From Acidobacteriota bacterium (GTDB taxonomy: Bacteria > Acidobacteriota > Thermoanaerobaculia > UBA5066), in assembly GCA_029567505.1 (NCBI GenBank), contig JAKPXO010000329.1, positions 1 through 37,455 of the forward strand: a DNA stretch of 37,455 nucleotides, given 5' to 3'. The stretch's first letter is position 1; every line of letters begins with the position of its first letter. The position numbers and the translations under genes were made by a program. Positions 1-8,765 of this stretch are shown here, in pieces. The notes under the pieces were generated by a model. It saw only the letters and a list, made by a program, of their open reading frames with translations. It was not told where the DNA came from and made no database searches.

Positions 1-421
1 CCTGGCGCCGGGCGGCGCGGAGCGGCTCGCGCGTGACGGCCGGGTCGAGCCCGCGCAGGAGGGGCTGGGAGAGCGTGAGCGAATGGAAGGAATCCCAGCC
101 CTCCTCCCCCTCGAGGCGGCTCGCCTCGGCGTACCCGGAAAAGCGCGGCCCGAACGGGAGCTGCTCGCTGACGCTCACGCCGTAGCGGCTCACCGCCGCG
201 CCGTCACCGCTCCGGAACGACGGGAGCAGGTAGGGGGTGACCTGGGGGAGGTAGCGCGAGCGGGCGGCGGAGAGGTTCGCCGCGGCGAGCGCGGACCGGT
301 CGACCGCGTCGAGGAGCTCGGGGTTGCCGGTCAGCGCGAGCTCGACGGCCCGTTCCACGGAGAGCGGCTCGGACGCCGGCGGCGCGGCGAGGAGGGCCGC
401 GAGGAGGAGCGGAGCGATCAC
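1..421 (-). CDS. TolC-family outer membrane efflux protein (3' end cut off by window edge)
   Basis: Reading the minus strand from a GTG at 421, the frame is open to the left edge (about 140 residues). It starts with a short hydrophobic signal peptide (IAPLLLAALLAAPPAS), followed by SVERAVELALTGNPELLDAV, the typical first helix of outer membrane efflux (TolC/OEP) repeats, then an alanine-rich helix and a beta-like segment (RYLPQVTPYLLPSF). The GTG overlaps the stop of the upstream permease by 4 nt (GTGA), so the two are almost certainly translationally coupled. TolC-family trimers form the outer-membrane and periplasmic channel of tripartite efflux or secretion systems; coupling to a MacB-like permease fits this. 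The rest of the gene, and perhaps an ATPase and adaptor, should lie left of the window. The family assignment rests on the N-terminal part only. Confidence 0.82.
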   Translation of the reverse strand, partial: MIAPLLLAALLAAPPASEPLSVERAVELALTGNPELLDAVDRSALAAANLSAARSRYLPQVTPYLLPSFRSGDGAAVSRYGVSVSEQLPFGPRFSGYAEASRLEGEEGWDSFHSLTLSQPLLRGLDPAVTREPLRAARRQ

Positions 422-1662
422 TCGAGCCTCAGCGTCGCGGCCGGGTCGAGAGCGGCGGCCTCGTTCGCGGGACGGATGCCGGCCGCGATGCCGAACGCGG
501 CCGAGCCGCCCGCGAGGAGGAGGAGCGTGCCCGGGGCGAAGTGGGGCGTCCACCCGGCGCGCGAGAGGAGCGTGACGGAGAGGAGAACGCCGAGGAGGAT
601 GCCGAGGAGGCCCCCCCCGAAGCCGAGGAGGAGCCCCTCGGCGAGGAACTGGAGGCGGACGTCCTCGCGCCGGGCGCCGGCGGCGCGCCGCAGGCCGATC
701 TCGAGCGAGCGCGCCCGCACCGACGCGCGGAGGAGGTTCGTGACGCCGAACGCGGCGGAGGCCGCCGTCAGGACCGAGACGAGGAGGACGACCCGGTCGA
801 ACGAGCGGTGGGCGGCGCGGTACTGCTCGATCGCCTGCGTCGGCGTCGTGACGGCCGCGCCCGTGGGGACGAGCGGGGCCAGGAGGCGCGTGGCGCGCGC
901 CGCCTCCCCCGGGTCGGAGAAGCGGAGGGCGAGGAGGTCGACCGGCATCTCCCCTTCCGGGGCGCTCGCGGCGTCTGGCTCGGCCCCGAGCGGGACGAGG
1001 AGCCCCGAGTCCCACTCGACACCGGCGAGCTCGCCGCCGCTCCCGGCGACGGAGGCGGAGGGCTCGAGGACGCCGACGACCTCGTACGTCTCGCCGCCGG
1101 CCGTCAGCCGCGTGCCGACCGGGTCGCCGTGGCGGGCGAGGCCCGCGGCGAGCCGCGCGCCGAGGAGGGCGGTGCGCGAGCGGGAGCGGGCATCGTGCGG
1201 GCCGAGGAGGCGGCCGCGGGCCCGCCGGAGCTCGAAGAGCTGGAGCGCCTCGGGGCCGACGCCGTAGACCGTCGCTGGCAGCTCGAGGGTCCCTCCGTGG
1301 ACGGCCGCGGGGACGATGCGGACGCCGGTAGCCTCGCGCAGGCCGGGGAAGCGGGCCCGGGCGGCGGAAAGGCCGGCCGTGGTGAGCGGCGTCGGCGCGC
1401 CGCGCTCGGCGCGGACGAAGACGTTCGACGGTCCGGCGGCCTCGACGGTGCGCAGGAGCTCGCGGCGCCCGCCCTGGACGATCGAGACGAGCGCGACGAG
1501 GACCGCCGCTCCGGCGGCGACGCAGAGCAGCCCGGCCCGCGTCCGCTGCGGGTCGAGCCGGAGCGCCTCGACCGCGGCCTCGGCGGCGCGTCCCCAGGCC
1601 TCCTCGCCCGGGGGCGGGGGAGGGGGCAGGGACGCCGCGGCGGCTGACGTACACTCAGTCAT
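418..1662 (-). CDS. MacB/FtsX-like ABC transporter permease
   Basis: A 414-residue protein with the MacB permease layout: a cytoplasmic N-terminus, one transmembrane helix (about 43-63, GLLCVAAGAAVLVALVSIV), a long periplasmic MacB_PCD-like domain (about 65-280), and a C-terminal FtsX domain of three helices ending in LDPAATLRLE, the usual end of this family. Such permeases couple cytoplasmic ATP hydrolysis to periplasmic movements that drive export through a TolC-type channel or release lipoproteins. The start ATG at 1662 was chosen because upstream codons in this frame lie antisense to the kinase gene and look non-coding. The gene is divergent from the kinase with only 18 bp between start codons, and it overlaps the tolC-like gene by 4 nt. 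No ATPase is adjacent on this side, so the partner must be further downstream or elsewhere. Confidence 0.85.
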   Translation of the reverse strand: MTECTSAAAASLPPPPPPGEEAWGRAAEAAVEALRLDPQRTRAGLLCVAAGAAVLVALVSIVQGGRRELLRTVEAAGPSNVFVRAERGAPTPLTTAGLSAARARFPGLREATGVRIVPAAVHGGTLELPATVYGVGPEALQLFELRRARGRLLGPHDARSRSRTALLGARLAAGLARHGDPVGTRLTAGGETYEVVGVLEPSASVAGSGGELAGVEWDSGLLVPLGAEPDAASAPEGEMPVDLLALRFSDPGEAARATRLLAPLVPTGAAVTTPTQAIEQYRAAHRSFDRVVLLVSVLTAASAAFGVTNLLRASVRARSLEIGLRRAAGARREDVRLQFLAEGLLLGFGGGLLGILLGVLLSVTLLSRAGWTPHFAPGTLLLLAGGSAAFGIAAGIRPANEAAALDPAATLRLE

Positions 1663-1680
1663 CGGGTTCAAGGGCGAGCA

Positions 1681-3543
1681 ATGAGGAAGCAGCTCGGAAA
1701 GTATCTCATCGAGGCCGAGCTCGGCCGGGGCGGAATGGGCGTCGTCTACCGGGCCCACCAGCCGTCCCTCGAGCGGACCGTCGCGATCAAGCTCCTGTCG
1801 TCGGACCTGATCGGCGACCCGGACGGCGTCCGCCGCTTCCGCCTCGAGGCGAAGTCGGTCGCGAAGCTGAACCACCCGAACATCGTCCAGGTCTACGACA
1901 TCGAGGAGGAGGAGAACCTCATCTACCTCGTGATGGAGTTCGTCGACGGCGAGAGTCTCGACAGCCTCATCTCGAAGGAGGTCCTCACCGAGTCGCGCTG
2001 CCTGAAGATCGTCGCGGAGATCGCCGACGCCCTCCACTACGCCCACGAGAAAGGGATCGTCCACCGCGACGTCAAGCCCGCGAACGTCCTGATGACCTCG
2101 GAAGGGCGGGTCAAGGTCGCCGACTTCGGCCTCGCCTACCTGATCGACCGCGAGGGGGGGACGACCCGCACCGGCTTCCTCGTCGGCTCGCCGAACTACA
2201 TGTCGCCGGAGCAGGCGATGGGTCAGAAGGTCGACCGCCGGAGCGACGTCTACGCGCTCGGAGTCGTCCTCTTCCGGATGCTCACGGGGCGCGTCCCGTT
2301 CGTCGCCGAGTCGAGCCACGCCGTCCTGTTCATGCAGGTGCAGCAGGAGCCGCCCGACCCGCGCGACATGAACAAGGGGATCTCCCTCGTGACGCGCGGC
2401 CTGGTCCTGAAGGCGCTCAACAAGAAGCCCGAAGCGCGCTTCCAGACGATGGCGGAGCTGCGCGACGCGGCGCTCCGCCAGGCCGCCGCCCTCTCGGCCG
2501 GCATGGCGGGCGAGCTCTCCCTGGACGAGGGGACGGTCGCCCTCGACACCTCGGAGGCCCGGGCGTCCGCCGAGCGGGCGCACGTCGAGGCGCACGGCAT
2601 CTCGATGCCTCCCGTCGCCCCGGAGCGGACGAAGGCGACGGCGCAGATCGCGGCGCCGGTCCCCCCGGCGGTCGCCGCCGAGCCTGCGGCGCCGGCCCCT
2701 CCGAGCGTCGTGCGGCGCGGGCCTCCTCGCCCGCCGGCGCGCCCCGCGGCCCCGGTGCGCTCCCCGATCCTCCCGATCGCCGTCGCGGTCGCCGGCCTCC
2801 TCTTCCTCGGCCTCGGCGGGACGCTGCTCTACAAGAGCGGGCTGATTCCCGGCCTGGGGCGGCCCGTCCCGACGCCTCCGCTCCCGCTGCCGACCGCCGT
2901 CCCGACGCCCGGTCTCCCGCTCCCGACGCCGACGGCGGTCTTTCCGCCGGCGACGCCGTTCCCCCAGCCGACCGTCGTCCCGACGGAGGCCCCGCCGCTG
3001 CCGACGCCCCGCGTCGAGCCGACGAAGCCGATCGTCGTGCGGGTCCCGACGCCGCGCCCGACGGCCCGCATCGTCGTGGAGCGGCCGGCTTCGACGCCGG
3101 CCGCGGGCGGAGGCCTCTGCGTCCAGATGGGGCCGACGAGCTTCGCGCAAGGGAAGACCAGCGGGTTCGCCCCGGGGTTCGACGTCGGCAGCGGACCGCA
3201 GGCCCGGGCCGCGAAGCCCGACCTGGGCCGCTTCTACATCGAGTTCGAGGTCCGGCCGAGCCGCCCGCAGCAGGGACAGCTCGTCACGATCGAGGCCTAC
3301 TTCTCGAACGAGGCGGAGCGCGACGTCGCGCTCGACCACGTCGAGGAGAACGTCGGGATGAGCGTCACGAACTTCCGCCCGGTCACCTCCCCGCCGCCGC
3401 CGGCGAAGGTCCGCGTCGGACGGAAGGAGCCGGTCTGGGCGTTCCAGGGGCCCCTCGGCGCCTCGTTCCTCAAGACGATCAAGGTGACGGACGGCACCGG
3501 CGACTCCTGGTCGCGCACCCTCGAGATCAATCCCTGCCCGTGA
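1681..3543 (+). CDS. Membrane-anchored Hanks-type serine/threonine protein kinase
   Basis: A 620-residue protein. Residues about 8-270 are a complete eukaryotic-like kinase: glycine loop GRGGMG (15-20), ATP-binding lysine K37 (VAIKLL), E56 as the likely helix-C glutamate, catalytic loop HRDVKPAN with D130, DFG with D148, and an activation segment ending in SPNYMSPEQ. All catalytic residues are present, so it should be active. An Ala/Pro-rich linker follows, then one transmembrane helix (about 362-384), an extracytoplasmic proline/threonine-rich stretch (PTP repeats, about 395-470), and a C-terminal domain (about 475-620) with two cysteines and probable beta structure. That outer domain is not PASTA or WD40; I do not recognise it. 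It could sense an envelope ligand. The start ATG has an AGGGCG element upstream. A weak -10-like TACACT lies at 1650-1655. Confidence 0.95.
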   Translation: MRKQLGKYLIEAELGRGGMGVVYRAHQPSLERTVAIKLLSSDLIGDPDGVRRFRLEAKSVAKLNHPNIVQVYDIEEEENLIYLVMEFVDGESLDSLISKEVLTESRCLKIVAEIADALHYAHEKGIVHRDVKPANVLMTSEGRVKVADFGLAYLIDREGGTTRTGFLVGSPNYMSPEQAMGQKVDRRSDVYALGVVLFRMLTGRVPFVAESSHAVLFMQVQQEPPDPRDMNKGISLVTRGLVLKALNKKPEARFQTMAELRDAALRQAAALSAGMAGELSLDEGTVALDTSEARASAERAHVEAHGISMPPVAPERTKATAQIAAPVPPAVAAEPAAPAPPSVVRRGPPRPPARPAAPVRSPILPIAVAVAGLLFLGLGGTLLYKSGLIPGLGRPVPTPPLPLPTAVPTPGLPLPTPTAVFPPATPFPQPTVVPTEAPPLPTPRVEPTKPIVVRVPTPRPTARIVVERPASTPAAGGGLCVQMGPTSFAQGKTSGFAPGFDVGSGPQARAAKPDLGRFYIEFEVRPSRPQQGQLVTIEAYFSNEAERDVALDHVEENVGMSVTNFRPVTSPPPPAKVRVGRKEPVWAFQGPLGASFLKTIKVTDGTGDSWSRTLEINPCP

Positions 3544-3552
3544 TCCGGCGCA

Positions 3553-3661
3553 CCGACCCGGCGCGACGGGTCGGCGGTATAGTCCCTACCAACTGAAAGA
3601 ACCGATTCGCACCGGATACACCCGCCGGGGGTCCGTTTCTTCGCGCGTCGGGACGACGCGC
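3553..3661 (+). promoter_or_regulatory. Hairpin, -10-like box and structured leader upstream of the PKD protein
   Basis: Just after the kinase stop lies a perfect 8-bp inverted repeat (CCGACCCG, loop GCGCGA, CGGGTCGG; 3553-3574) with no T-tract, then TATAGT at 3578-3583, a good -10 candidate without an obvious -35. A second hairpin (GCGCGTC, loop GGGAC, GACGCGC; 3643-3661) lies in what would be a leader of about 100 nt. The first hairpin could be an operator or a weak terminator of the kinase gene. Inference from sequence only. Confidence 0.4.
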
Positions 3662-3697
3662 CGGACGGGTCGCCCGCCGAACCGAGGAGGTCCGCCC

Positions 3698-5077
3698 GTG
3701 AAGCAGAAGGCCGCGCTCCCCGAGCTCCCGCTGCCGCTCCGACAGGCGTTCGTGATCGTCCTGGCCGCGACGCTCGCGACCGGAGCCTTCGCCGCGCCGG
3801 CGCCGGAGACCGACCCGGTCGTGAAGAGGGCCGCGCCCGGGGAGAGCCCGCGGCTCTCGATCGCCCACGACCCGCTGAAGTGCCTCTCCACGGAGGCGAG
3901 GCCGCTCGTCGACGCCCGCGTCCTGCCGGGCAAGGAGCTGGACCAGGGCTTCGTCTACTTCCGCGCCTCGGGGACCGAGGACTACTACTACGTCCTGATG
4001 AAGGCGCGGGCGGCCGAAGACCTCGTCGGCGAGCTGCCGCGCCCGCTGCCCGGCATCCCCGGGATCGACTACTACCTCCAGGCGCTCGACCTCGCGAGTC
4101 TGCCGAAGACGACGCCCGCCTACGCGCCTCCCGTGACGGACAAGACGGTCTGCCGGGACGAGCGGACGGCGACCGCGGTCGTCACGAGCGCCTCGCCGCG
4201 CGAGGGGCTCACCGTGGGGCTGACCCGCGCGGGCCAGGAGCCGGTTCCGCCGGGCTTCAACAAGGACGACATCGCGAAGGTCATCCTCGTGACCGGCGCG
4301 GTCGTGTCGCTCTCGAGCGCCCTCTCCTCGGGGACCGGCGCGGCGGCCGGGGCGGCCGCGGCGAAGGCGGGCGGCCTTTCCGCCGGAACGGTCTTCGGGA
4401 TCGGCGCCGGAGTCGTCGCGGCCGGCGTGGCCGTCGCGGCGTCGCAGAGCAGCGACGACGAGAACGCCGCGCCGACGATCGGCTCCGTGAGCGTGACGCC
4501 GCTCTACGGCTCCGTCCCGCTTCAGGTGACCGCGACCGCGACCGCCTCCGATCCCGACAACGACCCGCTCACCTACAGCTGGAACTTCGGCGCCGGCTCG
4601 GCCAGCGGCTCGACCGCGAGCTTCACGTTCCAGTCGGCCGGGACGTTCGCGGTCTCGCTCACCGTGACGGACGGGAAGGGCGGCTCGGCGACGAACGCCA
4701 CCGTCGCCACGATCCGCGTCGACGCGCAGGGGACTCCGCAGTACCTGACCGGCCTCGCGAGCTGGTCGGGCGACGCGGACCTCGACGTCCGCCTCGCGGG
4801 CCCCGGCGGCGTCGACGTGGCGACGCAGCAGGGCGGACGCAGGCTGCCGGCCGCCTGCGGCGCCGGGAACCGGACCGAGAGCGTCGTCTACGAGGGGAAC
4901 CGGCTCCCGTTCGGGACCTACACGCTCTACGTGAAGCACGCCGCGACCTGCGCGGGAGGCCCGTCGACGGCGCGATTCAGCTACTCGGTCCAGGCGACCT
5001 CGGGGAGCAAGTGCGCCGGTCTCCTCGACGTCGCTCCCGGCGCGGAGGTCCAGGCCTGCACGTTCACGTTCCCCTGA
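3698..5077 (+). CDS. Secreted or membrane-anchored protein with a PKD domain
   Basis: A 459-residue protein starting at GTG 3698, chosen for the GAGGAGG Shine-Dalgarno at 3684-3690. It has an N-terminal signal-like hydrophobic stretch (about 17-33). Residues about 55-150 form an unrecognised domain rich in tyrosines (EDYYYVLMKAR). A long Gly/Ala-rich hydrophobic region (about 193-249) could be one or two membrane helices. A PKD domain follows (about 257-341) with the motifs DPDNDPLTYSWNFG and AGTFAVSLTVTDGKGG. The C-terminal domain (about 349-459) begins WSGDADLDVRLAGPGG, reminiscent of YfaP/DUF2135-like beta domains, and carries several cysteines likely to form disulfides. PKD domains are extracellular Ig-like spacers in adhesins and surface enzymes; no catalytic motif is visible. 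Probable cell-surface protein of unknown role. Confidence 0.85.
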   Translation: MKQKAALPELPLPLRQAFVIVLAATLATGAFAAPAPETDPVVKRAAPGESPRLSIAHDPLKCLSTEARPLVDARVLPGKELDQGFVYFRASGTEDYYYVLMKARAAEDLVGELPRPLPGIPGIDYYLQALDLASLPKTTPAYAPPVTDKTVCRDERTATAVVTSASPREGLTVGLTRAGQEPVPPGFNKDDIAKVILVTGAVVSLSSALSSGTGAAAGAAAAKAGGLSAGTVFGIGAGVVAAGVAVAASQSSDDENAAPTIGSVSVTPLYGSVPLQVTATATASDPDNDPLTYSWNFGAGSASGSTASFTFQSAGTFAVSLTVTDGKGGSATNATVATIRVDAQGTPQYLTGLASWSGDADLDVRLAGPGGVDVATQQGGRRLPAACGAGNRTESVVYEGNRLPFGTYTLYVKHAATCAGGPSTARFSYSVQATSGSKCAGLLDVAPGAEVQACTFTFP

Positions 5078-5115
5078 CGAGGATCTGGGCGCGGGAGGCG
5101 GGGTACGATCCGGAC

Positions 5116-5469
5116 ATGGCCCCGTCTCCCGCAAACGTCCTCGTCATCGGCGAGGAGCTCGCCGTCTCCTGGTCGGACGGCACCGAGACCTACCTCCCGC
5201 TGAAGGCGCTCCGGCGCCTCTGCCCGTGCGCCGGCTGCGCCGGCGAGCGCGACCTCTTCGGGCGCCTCGCGAAGCCCCCTCAGAAGCCCTACACGGCCGC
5301 CTCGTTCGAGGTGACCGCGACGAGTCCCGTCGGCGGCTACGCGCTGCAGCTGTTCTGGAAGGACGGGCATAGCGACGGGCTCTTTCCATGGAAAGTCCTC
5401 AAGGAGTGGGGAGACAGGCTGCCCGAGCTCCCGCCGCTCGAGGTGAAGACGCTCCTGCCGACGCTCTGA
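5116..5469 (+). CDS. DUF971 (GBBH-like N-terminal domain) protein
   Basis: A 117-residue protein matching the small stand-alone DUF971 family: an SWSDGTETYLPL strand pair, then LRRLCPCAGC (C36, C38, C41), and the C-terminal motif YALQLFWKDGHSDGLFPWKVL. The same fold forms the zinc-binding N-terminal domain of gamma-butyrobetaine hydroxylase, and stand-alone versions are often found near iron-sulfur or sulfur metabolism genes; the biochemical role is not established. The ATG at 5116 is chosen because the conserved domain starts within ten residues. There is no clear Shine-Dalgarno, but TACGAT (5103-5108) sits 7 nt upstream, a candidate leaderless -10 box. A rhodanese gene follows 46 bp downstream, so the two may act together in sulfur chemistry (inference). 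Confidence 0.88.
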   Translation: MAPSPANVLVIGEELAVSWSDGTETYLPLKALRRLCPCAGCAGERDLFGRLAKPPQKPYTAASFEVTATSPVGGYALQLFWKDGHSDGLFPWKVLKEWGDRLPELPPLEVKTLLPTL

Positions 5470-5515
5470 CGGAGCGCCTGGCGCGCGGGACGGTCCGGGG
5501 AGAGAAGGGAACGCG

Positions 5516-5827
5516 ATGACGGTCGAAGAGCTCAAGGCGCTGCTCGACGCGGGCGCCGTGCCGTTCGTCCTGGACGTGCGCGAGCCGCTCGAGCTCCAGA
5601 CGTCGCCCTTCCCTTTCCCGGTCCACCACGTCCCGATGCGCGAGATCCCGCAGCGCCTCGACGAGGTGCCGCGCGACGCGACCGTCGTCGTCGCCTGCCG
5701 GAGCGGCCAGCGGAGCGCCACGGTGGTCCAGTTCCTCCGGAAGAGCGGCATCGGCGGGGCGGTGAACCTCGAGGGCGGGATCCTCGCCTGGTCGAGCCGG
5801 ATCGACCCGAGCGTTCCCAGGTACTGA
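5516..5827 (+). CDS. Single-domain rhodanese-like protein
   Basis: A 103-residue single rhodanese domain. Visible landmarks are LDVREPLEL (19-27, the CH2A-like motif), the active-site loop CRSGQRS with the catalytic C61, and the C-terminal NLEGGILAW motif typical of GlpE/PspE-like sulfurtransferases. Such proteins carry a persulfide on the cysteine and pass sulfur to acceptors such as thiols or biosynthetic enzymes; a cytoplasmic location is expected since there is no signal peptide. The start is supported by a purine-rich GGGAGAGAAGGGAA stretch upstream of the ATG. It follows the DUF971 gene in the same direction and probably shares a transcript. Confidence 0.92.
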   Translation: MTVEELKALLDAGAVPFVLDVREPLELQTSPFPFPVHHVPMREIPQRLDEVPRDATVVVACRSGQRSATVVQFLRKSGIGGAVNLEGGILAWSSRIDPSVPRY

Positions 5828-5848
5828 GCCGAACCGACCATTTTGGGT

Positions 5849-5890
5849 CATAATTGTCGAACTCGCGAAACGCGAGCTCGGAAAAGGAGG
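5849..5890 (+). promoter_or_regulatory. Promoter-like box, leader hairpin and strong RBS before the basic protein gene
   Basis: CATAAT at 5849-5854 is a good -10 candidate in an AT-richer patch; the same hexamer serves the tRNA promoter at 6470. It is followed by an interrupted inverted repeat (CGA-A-CTCGCG, loop AAA, CGCGAG-C-TCG; 5858-5880) and then AAAGGAGG at 5883-5890, the clearest Shine-Dalgarno of the region. The hairpin would fill almost the whole 5' leader and end 2 nt before the ribosome-binding site, so it could shield the transcript end or affect translation (inference). Confidence 0.45.
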
Positions 5891-5894
5891 TCCC

Positions 5895-6434
5895 ATGACC
5901 GTGGACGCCGATCGGCTTCGCCAGGTCGTCGAGTCGCTCCTGAAGGGTGACAAGTCGCTGAACGAGAAGGACGTCAAGGCGGCCGCCGGAAAGCAGCTGA
6001 AGGTCGCGCCGGAGGAGATCGGCGCGGGATCGATCCGCGAGGTCCGGCGGAAGCTCGGTATCGACCGTCCCGCGGCGCTCGCCTGGGCGCGGGCGCAGCT
6101 CGTCAAGGCCCCGACGACGGAAGCGCGGGTCGTGATCGAGGCGGTCGCGGAGAAGTTCGGCATCCGTCTCGGCCCGCCCGACGTGACCCGGCTGCGCCCG
6201 AAGGAGGCCCGGCGTCCCCGGAAGAACGGCCGGAAGAAGGCGGGACGGGCGAAGGTCCTGAAGCCCGAGGTCGTCGACGCCGCGCCGAAGAAGGGGCGGG
6301 GGAAGGCGGCTGACGCGGAGCCGGTCGTCGTGGCCGGACCCGTCAAGGGAGAGGTCTCCGTGACGTTCCAGGGCCGCGGGACACCGGAGGACCTCGCCCG
6401 GTTCTTCCTTTCCCTCTCGAAGAAAGCGCGCTGA
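5895..6434 (+). CDS. Small basic protein of unknown function
   Basis: A 179-residue protein that I do not recognise. Residues 1-95 look like a compact helical domain (VESLLKGDKSLNEKDVKAAA, later IEAVAEKFGIRLGPPDVTRL). Residues about 98-140 are a strongly basic, Lys/Arg/Pro/Ala-rich linker (RRPRKNGRKKAGRAK, PKKGRGK), like the tails of bacterial histone H1-like or nucleic-acid-binding proteins. The C-terminus (about 145-179) is a short conserved-looking module, GEVSVTFQGRGTPEDLARFF. It lacks a signal peptide and membrane segments, so it is cytoplasmic and may bind DNA or RNA (inference). The ATG is supported by AAAGGAGG 4 nt upstream. The gene has its own promoter-like sequence and leader hairpin, and tRNA-Gln follows 57 bp downstream. 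Confidence 0.75.
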   Translation: MTVDADRLRQVVESLLKGDKSLNEKDVKAAAGKQLKVAPEEIGAGSIREVRRKLGIDRPAALAWARAQLVKAPTTEARVVIEAVAEKFGIRLGPPDVTRLRPKEARRPRKNGRKKAGRAKVLKPEVVDAAPKKGRGKAADAEPVVVAGPVKGEVSVTFQGRGTPEDLARFFLSLSKKAR

Positions 6435-6446
6435 GACGGTCGGCGG

Positions 6447-6475
6447 TTGACCGCCGCCCGACCGGCCCTCATAAT
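6447..6475 (+). promoter_or_regulatory. Sigma70-type promoter of tRNA-Gln
   Basis: TTGACC (6447-6452) and CATAAT (6470-6475) are separated by exactly 17 bp. Transcription would start near 6482, about 10 nt before the mature tRNA 5' end. Among the best -35/-10 pairs in the window. Confidence 0.7.
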
Positions 6476-6491
6476 GCCCGCCCCTCCAGGT

Positions 6492-6565
<74 letters not shown>

Positions 6566-6573
6566 ACCTGACG

Positions 6574-6606
6574 AAACACGCCGCCTACGGGCGGCGTTTT
6601 CGTTTC
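6574..6606. terminator. Bidirectional intrinsic terminator between tRNA-Gln and the vanZ-like gene
   Basis: An 8-bp perfect stem ACGCCGCC (6578-6585), loop TACG, GGCGGCGT (6590-6597), followed by TTTTCGTTT on the plus strand and preceded by GAAACA, which gives a U-containing tract in the other direction. It ends the tRNA transcript and overlaps the 3' end of the minus-strand vanZ-like gene (stop 6605-6607), so it can serve both. Confidence 0.85.
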
Positions 6607-7003
6607 AGCCGGCGCGGACGAGCCGGCGCCCGGTGAGGAATCCCTCGGCGAGGGAGAGGGCGAGGGCCGCGCCCGCGACGTCGGCCAGGAGGTCGGCCGC
6701 CTCCACCGCCCGCCCCGGAACGAACCACTGGTGCGCCTCGTCGCTGGCAGCCCAGAGGGCGGCCGCGAGAAGGAGCCCGCCGAGCCGGCGGCGGCGCGAC
6801 CATCCCTCGCCCTCCCGAGCGGCCCGCCAGGCGAGGAGCGCGAGGAGGAAGAACCAGCCCCCGTGGGCCAGCTTGTCCGAGCCCGGGAACGGGGAGAGGG
6901 CGTCCGGGAGCCGGCTTCGCGACGAGAGCCAGAGCTGGACGCCCGCCATCAGGGCGACCGGAAGCCAGAGAAGGAGCCTCCGGCCGTGCGGGGCCTTCGA
7001 CAC
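6605..7003 (-). CDS. VanZ-like membrane protein
   Basis: A 132-residue protein with about four hydrophobic segments. The VanZ-family landmarks are present: an N-terminal helix ending in QLWLSSRS, then SDKLAHGGWFFLLALL, and DEAHQWFVPGRAVEAADLLAD, whose DE-x-Q-x(4)-GR and D pattern is diagnostic. VanZ of enterococci gives low-level teicoplanin resistance; most family members are of unknown envelope function. The GTG at 7003 is preferred because a GGGGGA element lies 5-7 nt upstream; other in-frame GTG codons exist further upstream. It lies downstream of glnS in the same direction (53 bp gap) and may be co-transcribed with gltX-glnS. Confidence 0.85.
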   Translation of the reverse strand: MSKAPHGRRLLLWLPVALMAGVQLWLSSRSRLPDALSPFPGSDKLAHGGWFFLLALLAWRAAREGEGWSRRRRLGGLLLAAALWAASDEAHQWFVPGRAVEAADLLADVAGAALALSLAEGFLTGRRLVRAG

Positions 7004-7056
7004 GGCGTCCCCCGAGGAGACTTGCCGCCCGGTCGACCCGACAGGGGCGGACCCGC

Positions 7057-8757
<1,701 letters not shown>

Positions 8758-8765
8758 CGGGCGCC

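Noticed and set aside
2829-3071. A Gly/Val-rich 80-residue minus-strand frame resembling a glycine-rich protein
   Set aside because: It is the reverse complement of the proline/threonine-rich stalk of the kinase, so its composition is explained.
1663-3339. Upstream extension of the MacB-like permease frame to 973 residues
   Set aside because: The extra part is antisense to the kinase gene, highly charged and repetitive; the permease starts naturally at ATG 1662.
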